A stretch of DNA of 64,000 nucleotides from a virus (IMGVR_UViG_3300000115_000010:1-64000); one strand, 5' to 3'; numbered from the stretch's first letter, positions 30,996 to 40,078 are shown. The notes: generated by a model not told the origin, from the sequence alone. Made by a program: numbers and translations.

Positions 30996-33676
30996 TGTAT
31001 GTAGATGCACATTTTGATCGTAACAAAGATATTATCTATGTTGCTGAACGTATTAATGGCCATAGAGAGTATCGAGAGTACCCGCCAAGCTATATGTTTT
31101 ATTATAAAGACCAACGTGGGAAATATGAAAGTATTTTCGGAGACAAACTCTCACGGTATTCAACTACAAATGGCAAGGCATTTAAAAAAGAAAAGAAAAT
31201 GTATGGTGGACAAACATTATTTGAAAGTGATGTTAATCAAGTTTTCAAATGTTTGGAAAACAACTACTTGGGGAAAGAACCTCCTAAACTAAACACTGCA
31301 TTTTTTGATATTGAAGTTGACTTTGACAAAGATGTAGGATTTGCACCGCCAGAAGATCCGTTTAATCCTGTTACTGCTATTGCTGTTAACTTAAATTGGA
31401 TTGGCAAGACAATATGTATTGCTTGTAAGCCTGATACACTCACTAAAGAAGATGCACAAGAAATTTGTGATAGATTTCCTGACACACTTCTTATGGATAC
31501 AGAAGAAGAACTGCTTCGAACATTTTTAGAGTTAATTGAAGACGCAGACGTAATGAGTGGATGGAATAGTGAAGGATTTGATATTCCATATTTGGTAAAC
31601 CGCATTACACGTATACTTGGAAAAGATTACACACGTAAATTTTGCTTGTGGGATCAACTACCAAAGCGCAGAGAGTTTGAAAAATATGGCAAGGCACAAG
31701 AAACATATGATACAATTGGTCGATTGCATTTGGATTATATGCAACTATATCAGAAGTACACATATCATGAAATGCATAGTTATGCACTAGACGCAATTGG
31801 CGAATATGAGCTCAATGAGCGTAAGATTGCATATTCAGGCACATTAGATGCGTTGTATAATAATGACTTTGAAACTTTTATTGACTACAACCGTCAAGAT
31901 GTGGAATTGTTAGTTAAACTAGATGCAAAGTTGCAGTTTATTGACTTAGCAAATGTTATTGCACATGATAACACAGTACTAATACAAACCACAATGGGCG
32001 CAGTTGCAGTTACTGACCAAGCTATTATTAATGAAGCACATCGCAATGGACTTATTGTTCCAGATAAACAACATGATAAAGTACAAAAGCATTATCCACA
32101 AACAACACAAGCCGCTGGTGCATACGTTGCAACACCAGTTAGAGGACGGCATGAATGGATTGGTAGTATGGATTTAAACAGTCTGTATCCAAGTATTTTA
32201 CGTGGACTTAACTTGAGTACTGAAACAATTGTAGGACAAGTTAGACATACATTAACTGTACCACTATTGCAGGAGTATAAATGGGAAGCTGCTAGAGCAT
32301 GGGAAGGCAAATTTGCCGCACCAGAGTATGAACTAGTAATGGCAAAAGATACCGAAACTCAGCTATGGATTGACTTTGAAAATGGCGAAGAGCTAATGGC
32401 CACTGGTGCAGAGATATATCAAATTATCTTTGAAAGTGGTCAGCCTTGGGTTATATCAAGTAATGCTACTATTATCAAACAAGATAAAAAAGGTATTATT
32501 CCCGGATTGCTAGAGCGTTGGTATGCTGAACGTAAAGTACTGCAAAAGAATGCCAAAGAAGCACAAGGTGTTGATCCTGAGAAATTTACATACTGGGATA
32601 AAAGGCAGTTAGTTAAGAAGATTAACTTAAATAGTTTATACGGTGCGTTACTTAACCCTGGTAGTAGATTCAATGATCCACGCATGGGACAATCAACAAC
32701 ATTAACAGGGCGTACTATTGCTAGACATATGGGAGCAAAAGTAAATGAACTATTTACAGGAGAGTATGACCATGTCGGGGCCAGCATTATATATGGAGAT
32801 ACTGATAGTATCTATTTTAGTGCGTATCCTATATTCAAGGAACAGATAGAAAACGGTGAGTTTGAATGGGACAAAGACAAAGTTAGTGAACTATATGATA
32901 CAGTATGTGAGCAAGCTAATGTAACTTTTCCTGGTTATATGGCAGACGCACATAATGTACAAGACCGTGAGCAGGGAAAAATTATTGCCGCTGCTCGAGA
33001 AATGTGTGCATTATCAGGTATCTTTATCAAGAAGAAACGCTATGCAATCCTAGTATATGACAACGAAGGGTTTAGAGAAGATTATGATGATAAACCTGGT
33101 AAAATTAAAGCCATGGGATTGGACTTAAAACGTAGCGATACTCCTCCATTTATGCAAGATTTTTTGAGTGAACTACTTTTAAAAACACTTACTGGTGTCC
33201 CTAATGAAGAACTTATTGAAAGAATTGTTGAATTCAGACGTGAGTTTAGAGACAAGCCAGCATGGGAGATTGGCACACCTAAGCGTGTTAATAAGCTCAC
33301 ATATTATAATAATTTAGAGTGGGATAAAAAAGGCAGCTACAAAGGTAAAGCAAACATGCCAGGGCATGTTCGTGCCGCAATTAACTATAATCGTCTACGT
33401 GATATCAATAGTGATAAGTTTAGCTTAGATATTATTGATGGTATGAAAACTATTGTATGTAAATTAAAACCAAACCCAATGGGATTTACTAGTATCGGTT
33501 ATCCTACAGATGAAGGCAGAATTCCAGATTGGTTTAAGGAATTACCATTTGATACTGATCTTATGGAGGAGACTATTATTACTAAAAAAATAGAAAACTT
33601 ACTAGGAGTAATAGATATTGACTTATCTAAAGCAGAGGACAAAACTACATTTGAGAGTTTGTTTGATTTTGGATGA
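30995..33676 (+). CDS. 43: Family-B replicative DNA polymerase (gp43-like)
   Basis: The 893-aa protein holds all proofreading and polymerase motifs: Exo I FFDIEVDFD (about residue 104), Exo II SGWNSEGFDIPY, Exo III YNRQDVELL, Pol motif A MDLNSLYPSI (about 391), B KKINLNSLYGAL (about 541) and C IYGDTDSIY (about 601). The length matches T4 gp43 (898 aa). The C-terminus (TTFESLFDFG) resembles a clamp-binding peptide. It is the replicative enzyme, working with the clamp at 33906. Overlaps Smr by ATGA. Confidence 0.95.
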   Translation: MYVDAHFDRNKDIIYVAERINGHREYREYPPSYMFYYKDQRGKYESIFGDKLSRYSTTNGKAFKKEKKMYGGQTLFESDVNQVFKCLENNYLGKEPPKLNTAFFDIEVDFDKDVGFAPPEDPFNPVTAIAVNLNWIGKTICIACKPDTLTKEDAQEICDRFPDTLLMDTEEELLRTFLELIEDADVMSGWNSEGFDIPYLVNRITRILGKDYTRKFCLWDQLPKRREFEKYGKAQETYDTIGRLHLDYMQLYQKYTYHEMHSYALDAIGEYELNERKIAYSGTLDALYNNDFETFIDYNRQDVELLVKLDAKLQFIDLANVIAHDNTVLIQTTMGAVAVTDQAIINEAHRNGLIVPDKQHDKVQKHYPQTTQAAGAYVATPVRGRHEWIGSMDLNSLYPSILRGLNLSTETIVGQVRHTLTVPLLQEYKWEAARAWEGKFAAPEYELVMAKDTETQLWIDFENGEELMATGAEIYQIIFESGQPWVISSNATIIKQDKKGIIPGLLERWYAERKVLQKNAKEAQGVDPEKFTYWDKRQLVKKINLNSLYGALLNPGSRFNDPRMGQSTTLTGRTIARHMGAKVNELFTGEYDHVGASIIYGDTDSIYFSAYPIFKEQIENGEFEWDKDKVSELYDTVCEQANVTFPGYMADAHNVQDREQGKIIAAAREMCALSGIFIKKKRYAILVYDNEGFREDYDDKPGKIKAMGLDLKRSDTPPFMQDFLSELLLKTLTGVPNEELIERIVEFRREFRDKPAWEIGTPKRVNKLTYYNNLEWDKKGSYKGKANMPGHVRAAINYNRLRDINSDKFSLDIIDGMKTIVCKLKPNPMGFTSIGYPTDEGRIPDWFKELPFDTDLMEETIITKKIENLLGVIDIDLSKAEDKTTFESLFDFG

Positions 33677-33903
33677 AACTAGATTTACATGGAAAACATA
33701 TTCATGAAGCATGGAAATGTGTTGACAGATTCATTAATGACTGCTATTATGGTAATATTAAAAGATGTGAAATTATCTGCGGTCAAGGTGCTATTAGGAC
33801 TGAAATTGAAACCTGGTTGCATCTAAATAAGCATGTAAAAGAATACAGATTTAATAGTCGCACACAAGGCAGCTATAACATAATACTAACAAAAAGGAAA
33901 TAA
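33673..33903 (+). CDS. Stand-alone Smr-domain protein
   Basis: At 76 aa this is a single Smr domain: LDLHGKHIHEAWKCVDRFI at the start, IICGQGAIRTEIETWL in the middle (I-x-G-x-G) and a basic end. Smr domains are nucleases or nucleic-acid binders, known as the MutS2 tail and in ribosome rescue factors. Its overlap with the polymerase gene suggests a role in replication, recombination or mRNA handling. Confidence 0.8.
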   Translation: MKLDLHGKHIHEAWKCVDRFINDCYYGNIKRCEIICGQGAIRTEIETWLHLNKHVKEYRFNSRTQGSYNIILTKRK

Positions 33904-33905
33904 GT

Positions 33906-34625
33906 ATGAGAGATTATCTTCTCGATATTGTAAAACATACACGAAGTGTAGGCAACATTGATGCAGTTAAAGTTACTGACGGATTAGTTGTCGAAGCAAA
34001 AGACGACGATAATAAGGTAATTGTGAAAGCAACTTATAAGTCAGCCCCAACAGAATTAAACGGTGTACTAGGGCTACCTAACTTGGATAAACTAAACATT
34101 ATCCTTAATATTCCTGAGTACACAGAAAATGCAAAAATTAGTGTTGAAAATCGTGAACGCAATGGAGAAAGCACACCATTTAGTTTGAAGTTTGAAAATG
34201 CAGGTGGCGACTTTAAAAATGACTTCCGCTTTATGAGTAAGGAACTAGTTACCCAACGTATTCCAGAAGTAAGATTTAAAGGTGCTAATTGGGATGTAGA
34301 GTTTGAACCACATAGTGCAAGCGTACAACGGTTTAAATTCCAAAGCCAAGCAAATAGTGAAGAAAGTGTGTTTATTGCAAAAACTGAAGGCACCAATCTA
34401 AAGTTTTATTTTGGCGATGATAGTGGACATACTGGAAACTTAGTATTTCAGGCAGACATATCTGGATCACTAAAACAAAGCTGGAAATATCCAGTTGCAG
34501 AGGTATTAAACGTATTAAATATCAATGGTGACATTACTATGCGGTTTAGTGATAGTGGGGCACTTAAAATTGATGTAGACAATGGCATGGCCATTTATGA
34601 ATACATCTTTCCGGCACAAAGTTAA
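33906..34625 (+). CDS. 45: Sliding clamp (gp45-like)
   Basis: A 239-aa protein of duplicated strand/helix pattern (LDIVKHTRSVGNIDAVKVTD; ITMRFSDSGALKIDVDNG) ending in YEYIFPAQS. Size (T4 gp45 is 228 aa), position behind the polymerase and the beta-rich repeat agree with the PCNA-like trimeric clamp. It would tether the polymerase and, in T4-like phages, activate late promoters of the TAAATA type. Overlaps the next gene by TAATG. Confidence 0.75.
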   Translation: MRDYLLDIVKHTRSVGNIDAVKVTDGLVVEAKDDDNKVIVKATYKSAPTELNGVLGLPNLDKLNIILNIPEYTENAKISVENRERNGESTPFSLKFENAGGDFKNDFRFMSKELVTQRIPEVRFKGANWDVEFEPHSASVQRFKFQSQANSEESVFIAKTEGTNLKFYFGDDSGHTGNLVFQADISGSLKQSWKYPVAEVLNVLNINGDITMRFSDSGALKIDVDNGMAIYEYIFPAQS

Positions 34626-35062
34626 TGATAGTTGGGTTCACATGTAGTGTATTTGACCTGCTACATGCAGGTCATATTGCAATGCTACGTGAAGCTAAAG
34701 ATCATGTTGATTACTTAATAGTTGGGTTACAAACTGACCCAACTATTGATAGACCAGACGAAAAGAATAAACCAGTACAGAGTTTAGTAGAAAGATACGC
34801 ACAATTAGCAGCTACTAAATATGTTGATGAAATAATACCTTATCAAACTGAACAGGACTTAACTGACATACTTGAAATGTATCATATTGATATTCGAATC
34901 CTTGGAGAAGAATATCGAGAAAAAGATTTTACTGGAAAAGAAGTTTGTCGCAAAAGAGAAATCGAACTATATTTTAACAAACGAGATCATAGGTTTAGTA
35001 CTAGTGATCTTAGGAAGAGAGTGGAAAATGTACCCTGCCAAAAAAGAAGCTCACCTAAATAA
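34625..35062 (+). CDS. Glycerol-3-phosphate cytidylyltransferase-like nucleotidyltransferase
   Basis: A 145-aa TagD-like cytidylyltransferase: FDLLHAGHIAMLREAK (about residues 10-25) carries the H-x-G-H nucleotide-binding motif, and HRFSTSDLRKR near 128 is the family's S-T-S/T-x-L-x-x-R segment. It would form a CDP-linked alcohol or sugar phosphate. The last 11 codons overlap the next gene in another frame. It is related to the N-terminal domain at 37655. Confidence 0.8.
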   Translation: MIVGFTCSVFDLLHAGHIAMLREAKDHVDYLIVGLQTDPTIDRPDEKNKPVQSLVERYAQLAATKYVDEIIPYQTEQDLTDILEMYHIDIRILGEEYREKDFTGKEVCRKREIELYFNKRDHRFSTSDLRKRVENVPCQKRSSPK

Positions 35063-35216
35063 ACTACGTGAACAACATAAAGATCTTGACATTAGGATCC
35101 AAAAGTTATATAATACAACTAATAGTGAACGTACCTTGAAAACCCTTAAAATTGAGAAATTAGATCTCAAAGATAAAATTACCGAATTGGAGAATAGAAA
35201 TGGTAAAAAAAATTAG
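35028..35216 (+). CDS. DUF465/YdcH-like coiled-coil protein (62 aa)
   Basis: ATG 35028, behind GGAAGAGAG, lies inside the previous gene. The product follows the YdcH pattern of hairpin helices: HLNKLREQHKDLDIRIQKL then LKTLKIEKLDLKDKITELE (x-E-H-x-x-L-D-x-x-I ... L-K-x-x-K-L-x-L-K-D). YdcH proteins are small and of unknown role in proteobacteria. Presence here suggests capture from the host. Confidence 0.65.
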   Translation: MYPAKKEAHLNKLREQHKDLDIRIQKLYNTTNSERTLKTLKIEKLDLKDKITELENRNGKKN

Positions 35217-35370
35217 AGTTATTGAACCAGATATTGAAAATACTGGAGATGCAGAAAATATGACAGAGCTAGCAAAATCTATGGATTGGAAGCTATGGGA
35301 AATCTTGCAAATTATGCAGAGATTAGAAAAGAAAATTGGGGCTGATGGTTTAGTTCTCAACGATGACTGA
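35200..35370 (+). CDS. Small helical protein (56 aa)
   Basis: Starts inside the previous gene and overlaps the next by 8 nt. It has an acidic start (IEPDIENTGDAENM) and an amphipathic helix (WKLWEILQIMQRLEKKIG). No family recognised. Full overlap on both sides and good codon use support a real gene. Confidence 0.5.
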   Translation: MVKKIRVIEPDIENTGDAENMTELAKSMDWKLWEILQIMQRLEKKIGADGLVLNDD

Positions 35371-35809
35371 TAATTATGAACCCTACGAAGCATATATGCG
35401 ACGGAGATCAAGAGAAGAGGATGCAAAAATGAATAATGCTAAACGTAGTATTTGGGTAACTTTCACTAAAGAAGGTATCCATAAGTATCCAGCAGCATTA
35501 GACGATCCTGCACTAGCAACAGGAGATGAGTATGATGTAAGTTTCTTAGGATACCCACATCGACATACTTTTCACTTTAAAGTACAAATACAAGTAACAC
35601 ACAACGATAGAGACATTGAATTTATTCAGTTCAAACGTTGGTTAGAGAATCTTTATAAAGAAGACATTCTCGAACTAGATTATAAGTCATGTGAAATGAT
35701 TGCGGATGACTTATATCTACACATCAACAGCAAATACCCCGGCCGGTTTGTTGTCATTGATGTCGCCGAAGATGGCGAAAACGGCTGTCAAATTGTTTAT
35801 CCAGCATAA
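35363..35809 (+). CDS. QueD/PTPS-like protein lacking the catalytic Cys (148 aa)
   Basis: Segments align by eye in order with 6-carboxytetrahydropterin synthase: FTKEGIHKYPAA (first zinc His), PHRHTFHFKV (H-x-H zinc pair, normally HGH), DRDIEFIQFKRWLEN (the W/I-x-D-F-x-x-L-K strand), CEMIADDLYLHI and EDGENGCQIVY (the final Glu). The usual nucleophilic Cys before H-x-H and the L-D-H-x-x-L His are not visible (L-D-Y-K-S instead). It is a divergent T-fold enzyme, likely with changed chemistry. FolE, QueE and a TGT-like gene in the same genome support a deazapurine role. Confidence 0.6.
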   Translation: MTDNYEPYEAYMRRRSREEDAKMNNAKRSIWVTFTKEGIHKYPAALDDPALATGDEYDVSFLGYPHRHTFHFKVQIQVTHNDRDIEFIQFKRWLENLYKEDILELDYKSCEMIADDLYLHINSKYPGRFVVIDVAEDGENGCQIVYPA

Positions 35810-35818
35810 AGGAATATA

Positions 35819-36142
35819 GTGGTGAATAATGTAGGTACAGATATTCGCGACCTTCGTCAAGGTCGTGTGAGTATTAATGATATCAAGTTTGACTTGATTA
35901 AGATTATCGAACCACATGATGGGTGGTTAGCAACAAATGAAGGAAGTGACAAACTTGTAAGTCGTCTGTTTACTCGTTATTTGAGTGACTTAAGATACGC
36001 TAGTTTAGTAAATGACTTTAATATTAGAAGTGCTATACGTAATAATGCAATTACATATGATGTTTCTGTTAAAATGAGTCAAGAACGTAGTGATAAGAAA
36101 CTCAAAATTCATGTGGGTGTATATCAGAAACGAGTAAAGTAA
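35819..36142 (+). CDS. Conserved-type small phage protein, paralogue of the gene at 40811 (107 aa)
   Basis: Starts at GTG 35819 or 35822 behind AAAGGA. The product shares with the protein at 40811 the blocks SINDIK-[FW]-DLIKIIEP, AITYDVS-[VI]-K and KLKIHVG-x-YQ, with similarity over most of its length. The duplicates flank the TGT-like and FolE genes. Role unknown, probably a small alpha/beta protein. Overlaps the TGT-like gene by TAATG. Confidence 0.6.
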   Translation: MVNNVGTDIRDLRQGRVSINDIKFDLIKIIEPHDGWLATNEGSDKLVSRLFTRYLSDLRYASLVNDFNIRSAIRNNAITYDVSVKMSQERSDKKLKIHVGVYQKRVK

Positions 36143-37653
36143 TGACAGCGACCCGTATTAACTTAACAGAACGTAATAAGGACTATGCAGTATTTTTGCC
36201 TAGTATTAGTACATTTTATAATAATTATATTGCTAAACAACAAGTAACCGGTGGACAGCACATTTTGCCAGACCGCATGCCAGATGGTTTTGAAACTGGC
36301 ATGGAAGGCATGAACTTTCTCAATGAGAAGGATGCTTACTATAGTTACAAGTGGGGGTTATACTCCGCAGGACATGCCCAACTTAATTTAAGCAAAGCTA
36401 ATGATTCAGATGCAATGGTACAAGGACGTGATCGTGACAAAACGTTTATGCTCTGTGACAGTGGCGGGTTTCAGATTATTAAAGGTGTTATCCAGTGTGA
36501 CTGGGATAACTTTAAAACTGATGACAGTTTACGTCAGAAGATCTTAAACTGGTTGGAACACACGGGTGACTACAGTATGATCCTGGATATTCCAACACTG
36601 GCGGCGGATCCTACATTTAGTGGTCGTACTGGTATTACTAGTTTTAATCAGTGCTTAGAGTTTACAGACTTTAATGTAAACTGGTTTAAAAAGAATCGCA
36701 AATATCAAACAAAATACTTGAATGTTATGCAGGGACGTAATTGGGCTGAAGCAGAACACTGGTATGAAACTATGAAGCATCATGATTTGGAAGGCTTTGC
36801 GTTTGGTGGTAGTGCTAAAAACGATATTAATATTGTATTGCGTACACTTATTAAGATGCGTGATGATCAGCAACTAGAACGTGGTAAACGTGATGTGCTA
36901 CACTACTTGGGTATTGGTAGATTGGAATGGGCAACAGCCTATACAGCAATCCAACGTGCATTGCGTGAGCATGTAAACGAAGATGTTCAAGTAATGTTTG
37001 ACTGTGCATCGCCTTTCTTAGCAACAGCAAATGGTACAATGTATACCCAACATGTACATAAAAATGACCGCTTTGGTTATGTTATGGATAAAGCAATGGA
37101 CAATAAAGCACTAAGCGGTAGTAAGTTGGCATTTCCCTTTGGTAGTCCAATTGGCGAAAGACTTAACTTAGGTGACATTTGTCATTATGCACCTGGCATG
37201 CTGAATAAAATTGGCAAAGAAGGAAAAACTAGTTGGGATAGTTTTACATACATGCTGTTAATGTCACATAATGTATACAGTCATATTGAAAGTGTACAAC
37301 GTGCAAACGCACTTACTGATATGGTAAACACAACAGTAAGTACAGACTACAGACAGTGGCGTAAGCTAAAAGCGACCAGTAAAGATGAAGTGTTTAGTCC
37401 GTATGTACCACGTAATATTGTTTATATGACGCAATTTATTGATCAATTGTTCCGTAGTGAAACGCCAATGCAAATGTTAGACGAAGCGGAGTCTATGCTT
37501 GCTAACTTTAGTGGACAGAAACTACAAACATCAAGTGCTGGAAGTTTTAGTAACTTGTTTGAAGTTGACGATGTGGTTTCAGAAGAATTAAATGAAATGA
37601 CAGCTGAACAAGAAGCTGAGGCTGAAAACTTCTTAGAAACATTGGAGGTATAA
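36142..37653 (+). CDS. dpdA: TGT-superfamily base-exchange enzyme, DpdA-like (503 aa)
   Basis: tRNA-guanine transglycosylase motifs appear in order: MLCDSGGFQII with the general Asp at about 106, LNVMQGRN near 193 (TGT: V-Q-G), GFAFGGSA near 218, LGIGRLEWA near 256, and MFDCASPFLATANGTMY with the nucleophilic Asp at about 287. The usual C-x-C-x-x-C zinc cluster is not obvious. About 500 aa without a PUA domain fits phage DpdA, which swaps guanine for a 7-deazaguanine in DNA. Action on tRNA with U33-G34-U35, as in the tRNA at 58297, is the alternative. Confidence 0.75.
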   Translation: MTATRINLTERNKDYAVFLPSISTFYNNYIAKQQVTGGQHILPDRMPDGFETGMEGMNFLNEKDAYYSYKWGLYSAGHAQLNLSKANDSDAMVQGRDRDKTFMLCDSGGFQIIKGVIQCDWDNFKTDDSLRQKILNWLEHTGDYSMILDIPTLAADPTFSGRTGITSFNQCLEFTDFNVNWFKKNRKYQTKYLNVMQGRNWAEAEHWYETMKHHDLEGFAFGGSAKNDINIVLRTLIKMRDDQQLERGKRDVLHYLGIGRLEWATAYTAIQRALREHVNEDVQVMFDCASPFLATANGTMYTQHVHKNDRFGYVMDKAMDNKALSGSKLAFPFGSPIGERLNLGDICHYAPGMLNKIGKEGKTSWDSFTYMLLMSHNVYSHIESVQRANALTDMVNTTVSTDYRQWRKLKATSKDEVFSPYVPRNIVYMTQFIDQLFRSETPMQMLDEAESMLANFSGQKLQTSSAGSFSNLFEVDDVVSEELNEMTAEQEAEAENFLETLEV

Positions 37654-37654
37654 A

Positions 37655-38422
37655 ATGCGTGATATTGTTTTAGTAACTGGTGGATTTGATCCGTTACACT
37701 CAGGACATATTGCTTATTTTAAAGCAGCTCGGGAACTAGGTGATATCTTAGTTGTCGGGCTGAATAGCGACAGTTGGCTTACCCGTAAAAAAGGTAGACC
37801 ATTTATGTCTTGGAATGAACGTAGTAGTATTATTGGCGAACTTGAGTGTGTTGATGAGGTTATTGGATTTAACGATGATGATGGCACCGCTGTTGATGCA
37901 ATTTCAGAAATGATTTCAGAATATCCGAATGATAATATTATATTTGCCAATGGCGGAGACCGTAAAAAAGGCACAACACCAGAACTAGAATTTGCTAAAC
38001 AATTCGATAACGTTACATTTGAGTTTGGTGTTGGTGGTGAAGATAAAAAGAACTCTAGTAGTTGGATACTAAAAGACTGGAGCCAACCTACTACAAAAAG
38101 AGCATGGGGTACTTATACAGTACTTCACAACGGCCCAGGCTGGGCAGTAAAAGAACTAGCATTTGGTACTGAAACTCCACTAAGTGATCAACGACATTTT
38201 ATTCGTAGTGAACATTGGCATGTAGTTGAAGGTGTTATACAAATGGATTTAGAGTTTGACAATGGCGAAAAATCTAGTACAATATATACATCAGGCGAAA
38301 GTATTGACATTCCTGTTTTAACTTGGCACAAAGCAACTAACATTGGTAGCACAACAGCAAAAGTTATTGAAGTTTGGATGGGAGATAAATTAACAGAAGA
38401 TGATATTGAAAGAAGAGATTAA
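37655..38422 (+). CDS. Cytidylyltransferase-cupin fusion (255 aa)
   Basis: The N-terminal half (residues 1-140) is an HIGH-type nucleotidyltransferase: VTGGFDPLHSGHIAYFKAA, then LNSDSWLTRKKGRPFMSW, as in HldE/TagD. The C-terminal half (about 148-255) is a cupin like the isomerase part of ManC: RAWGTYTVLHNGPGW and FIRSEHWHVVEGVIQMDLEF with metal His residues. Such a fusion suggests two steps in making a nucleotide-sugar. Overlaps the next gene by TAATG. Substrate not readable. Confidence 0.75.
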   Translation: MRDIVLVTGGFDPLHSGHIAYFKAARELGDILVVGLNSDSWLTRKKGRPFMSWNERSSIIGELECVDEVIGFNDDDGTAVDAISEMISEYPNDNIIFANGGDRKKGTTPELEFAKQFDNVTFEFGVGGEDKKNSSSWILKDWSQPTTKRAWGTYTVLHNGPGWAVKELAFGTETPLSDQRHFIRSEHWHVVEGVIQMDLEFDNGEKSSTIYTSGESIDIPVLTWHKATNIGSTTAKVIEVWMGDKLTEDDIERRD

Positions 38423-38994
38423 TGACTACAGTACAGATTTTTCCCATTAGTGTATATGATGGTGAAATTAGCGAAGCTACTCATACTGCAACTGTAGACA
38501 AATTAAAAAATGTTCAATGGGATTATCCGGTTGAACATTCTTCAGAAGCACATAAGATGAATATATCCGATAATGGAACTGCAAATTTTCAATCTGACGT
38601 TATATCACAATTTGAATTAACAGAATTTGCCGATGAACTTATAAAACATATGGAAGAATATTCAAAAAGCATTGGAGGATATGTCGGAGACTTTACAAGA
38701 AGTTCTTGGATAACAAGATATGAAAAAGGTGATTATGCTCAACAGCATTCACATGGATCTGCAAGCATATCAGTAGCTTATTACATTGCTAGTAACGGCG
38801 AAGATGGAGATTTTTATTTTGCTAGTCCTAGCCAACAAAGGTTTACAGCCAATACATCACACTTACCAAATATGGTAAGAATATCTCCACAAGAACGCAA
38901 GCTATTATTATTTCCAAGTTGGCTAGAACACGGTGTGTTTAAAAATAAAACCGACAATATTAGGAAATGTTTATCAGCTAATATATATTTTTAA
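38422..38994 (+). CDS. 2-oxoglutarate/Fe(II) oxygenase, prolyl-hydroxylase type (190 aa)
   Basis: Starts with V-Q-I-F-P-I-S-V-Y-D. The iron site reads QQHSHGSASISVAYYI (first His) and LLFPSWLEHGVFKN (second His), followed by R-K near residue 182 for 2-oxoglutarate. This matches the small phage oxygenase group common in cyanophages and pelagiphages; targets are unknown. A related protein is at 47385. It lies in an operon with sugar-modification genes. Confidence 0.75.
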   Translation: MTTVQIFPISVYDGEISEATHTATVDKLKNVQWDYPVEHSSEAHKMNISDNGTANFQSDVISQFELTEFADELIKHMEEYSKSIGGYVGDFTRSSWITRYEKGDYAQQHSHGSASISVAYYIASNGEDGDFYFASPSQQRFTANTSHLPNMVRISPQERKLLLFPSWLEHGVFKNKTDNIRKCLSANIYF

Positions 38995-39016
38995 TGAAAA
39001 CAATTTGGATTACACA

Positions 39017-40078
39017 ATGAACACAATTTGGATTATACCAATTGAGCCTATTGACCAGCGTTATACTAAACAATGGTACGATAACATTCCACTTACACTA
39101 AAAGCAAAAATTGCAGAACGTGAACTTAATTATTTTGTACAAACTATTGATGGTGAAGATTTTAAACCTGATGTGAGAACTGAAGGTGCCTTTCTTGACT
39201 TTGGTGCAACTAATGTATACAAAGCAACACAAGCGGCAGAAGTAAGTCGTATGTTTAGCAATGGCAAAGTTAAAGCAGGTGACAAATTTCTGATAACTGA
39301 TGCTTGGAACTTTATCATCACTCCAATCAAATACATGAGTGACCTATTAGATATTCCAGTAGAGATACATAGTATTTGGCATGCTGGTGCATATGATCCT
39401 ACAGACATACTTGGCTATAAAATGAGTAAGCCATGGCCTTCACATGTTGAAAAAAGTTGGTATTATAGTAGTGATTATAATTACTTTGCAACAAATTTCC
39501 ACAAAAATATGTTTTTACGCAACTTGGATATTCCAGTAGAAGATCATGGAAGAGCAATACGTAGTGGGCAACCACACGAGCTTATTGTTGACAGTTTAGT
39601 ACAGTATCAAAATACACCAAAGAGTGATAAAATTATGTGGCCACATAGGTGGAATGATGATAAGCAACCGGATATTGCATTAGCATTAGCACAAGATTTT
39701 GATATGGTTATTACACAAAAAATGAACCTTGACAAATCACAGTACTATGCTAAAATGGGAGAAAGTAAATTAATTTTTAGTTGTGCATTACATGAAAACT
39801 TAGGTATCAGTGTTATGGAAGCAGTACTAACTGGTGCTATTCCTATTGTGCCAGATCGTGCAAGCTATAGTGAGATGTATTTGCCAGAATTTAAGTACCC
39901 ATCTGAATGGACTGCAAGTTTTGAATCATATAAACAACACAAGGATTCACTAGTAGGATTTATAAAAGAAAAACTAATCATGTTTGACAAATACCAAGAC
40001 GTATTGGTTAAGCAACGTAACATTCTTATTGAAAATTATCTAAATAGCAGTGTTATGATAAACAACATACTGCAATAA
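39017..40078 (+). CDS. Glycosyltransferase, GT-B type (353 aa)
   Basis: I chose ATG 39017; the open frame before it has no ribosome site and overlaps the oxygenase. The C-terminal half has IMWPHRWNDDKQPDIALAL and LHENLGISVMEAVLTGAIP, the donor-binding E-x7-E-type region of GT-B enzymes (E-A-x-x-x-G-x-x-P), and PDRASYSEMY. No membrane segment. It probably glycosylates phage DNA, protein or a surface. A CCAAGACGTATTGG operator-like site lies in its coding end at 39993. Confidence 0.65.
   Translation: MNTIWIIPIEPIDQRYTKQWYDNIPLTLKAKIAERELNYFVQTIDGEDFKPDVRTEGAFLDFGATNVYKATQAAEVSRMFSNGKVKAGDKFLITDAWNFIITPIKYMSDLLDIPVEIHSIWHAGAYDPTDILGYKMSKPWPSHVEKSWYYSSDYNYFATNFHKNMFLRNLDIPVEDHGRAIRSGQPHELIVDSLVQYQNTPKSDKIMWPHRWNDDKQPDIALALAQDFDMVITQKMNLDKSQYYAKMGESKLIFSCALHENLGISVMEAVLTGAIPIVPDRASYSEMYLPEFKYPSEWTASFESYKQHKDSLVGFIKEKLIMFDKYQDVLVKQRNILIENYLNSSVMINNILQ
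39984..40008 (+). other. Intragenic operator-like sequence
   Basis: TTGACA (39984-39989) is followed after 3 nt by ACCAAGACGTATTGGT (39993-40008), identical to the core of the four early operators at 11.1-12.3 kb. The register differs by 4 nt and no -10 box is placed correctly, so it is not a matching promoter. It encodes K-Y-Q-D-V-L-V in the glycosyltransferase. Confidence 0.4.
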
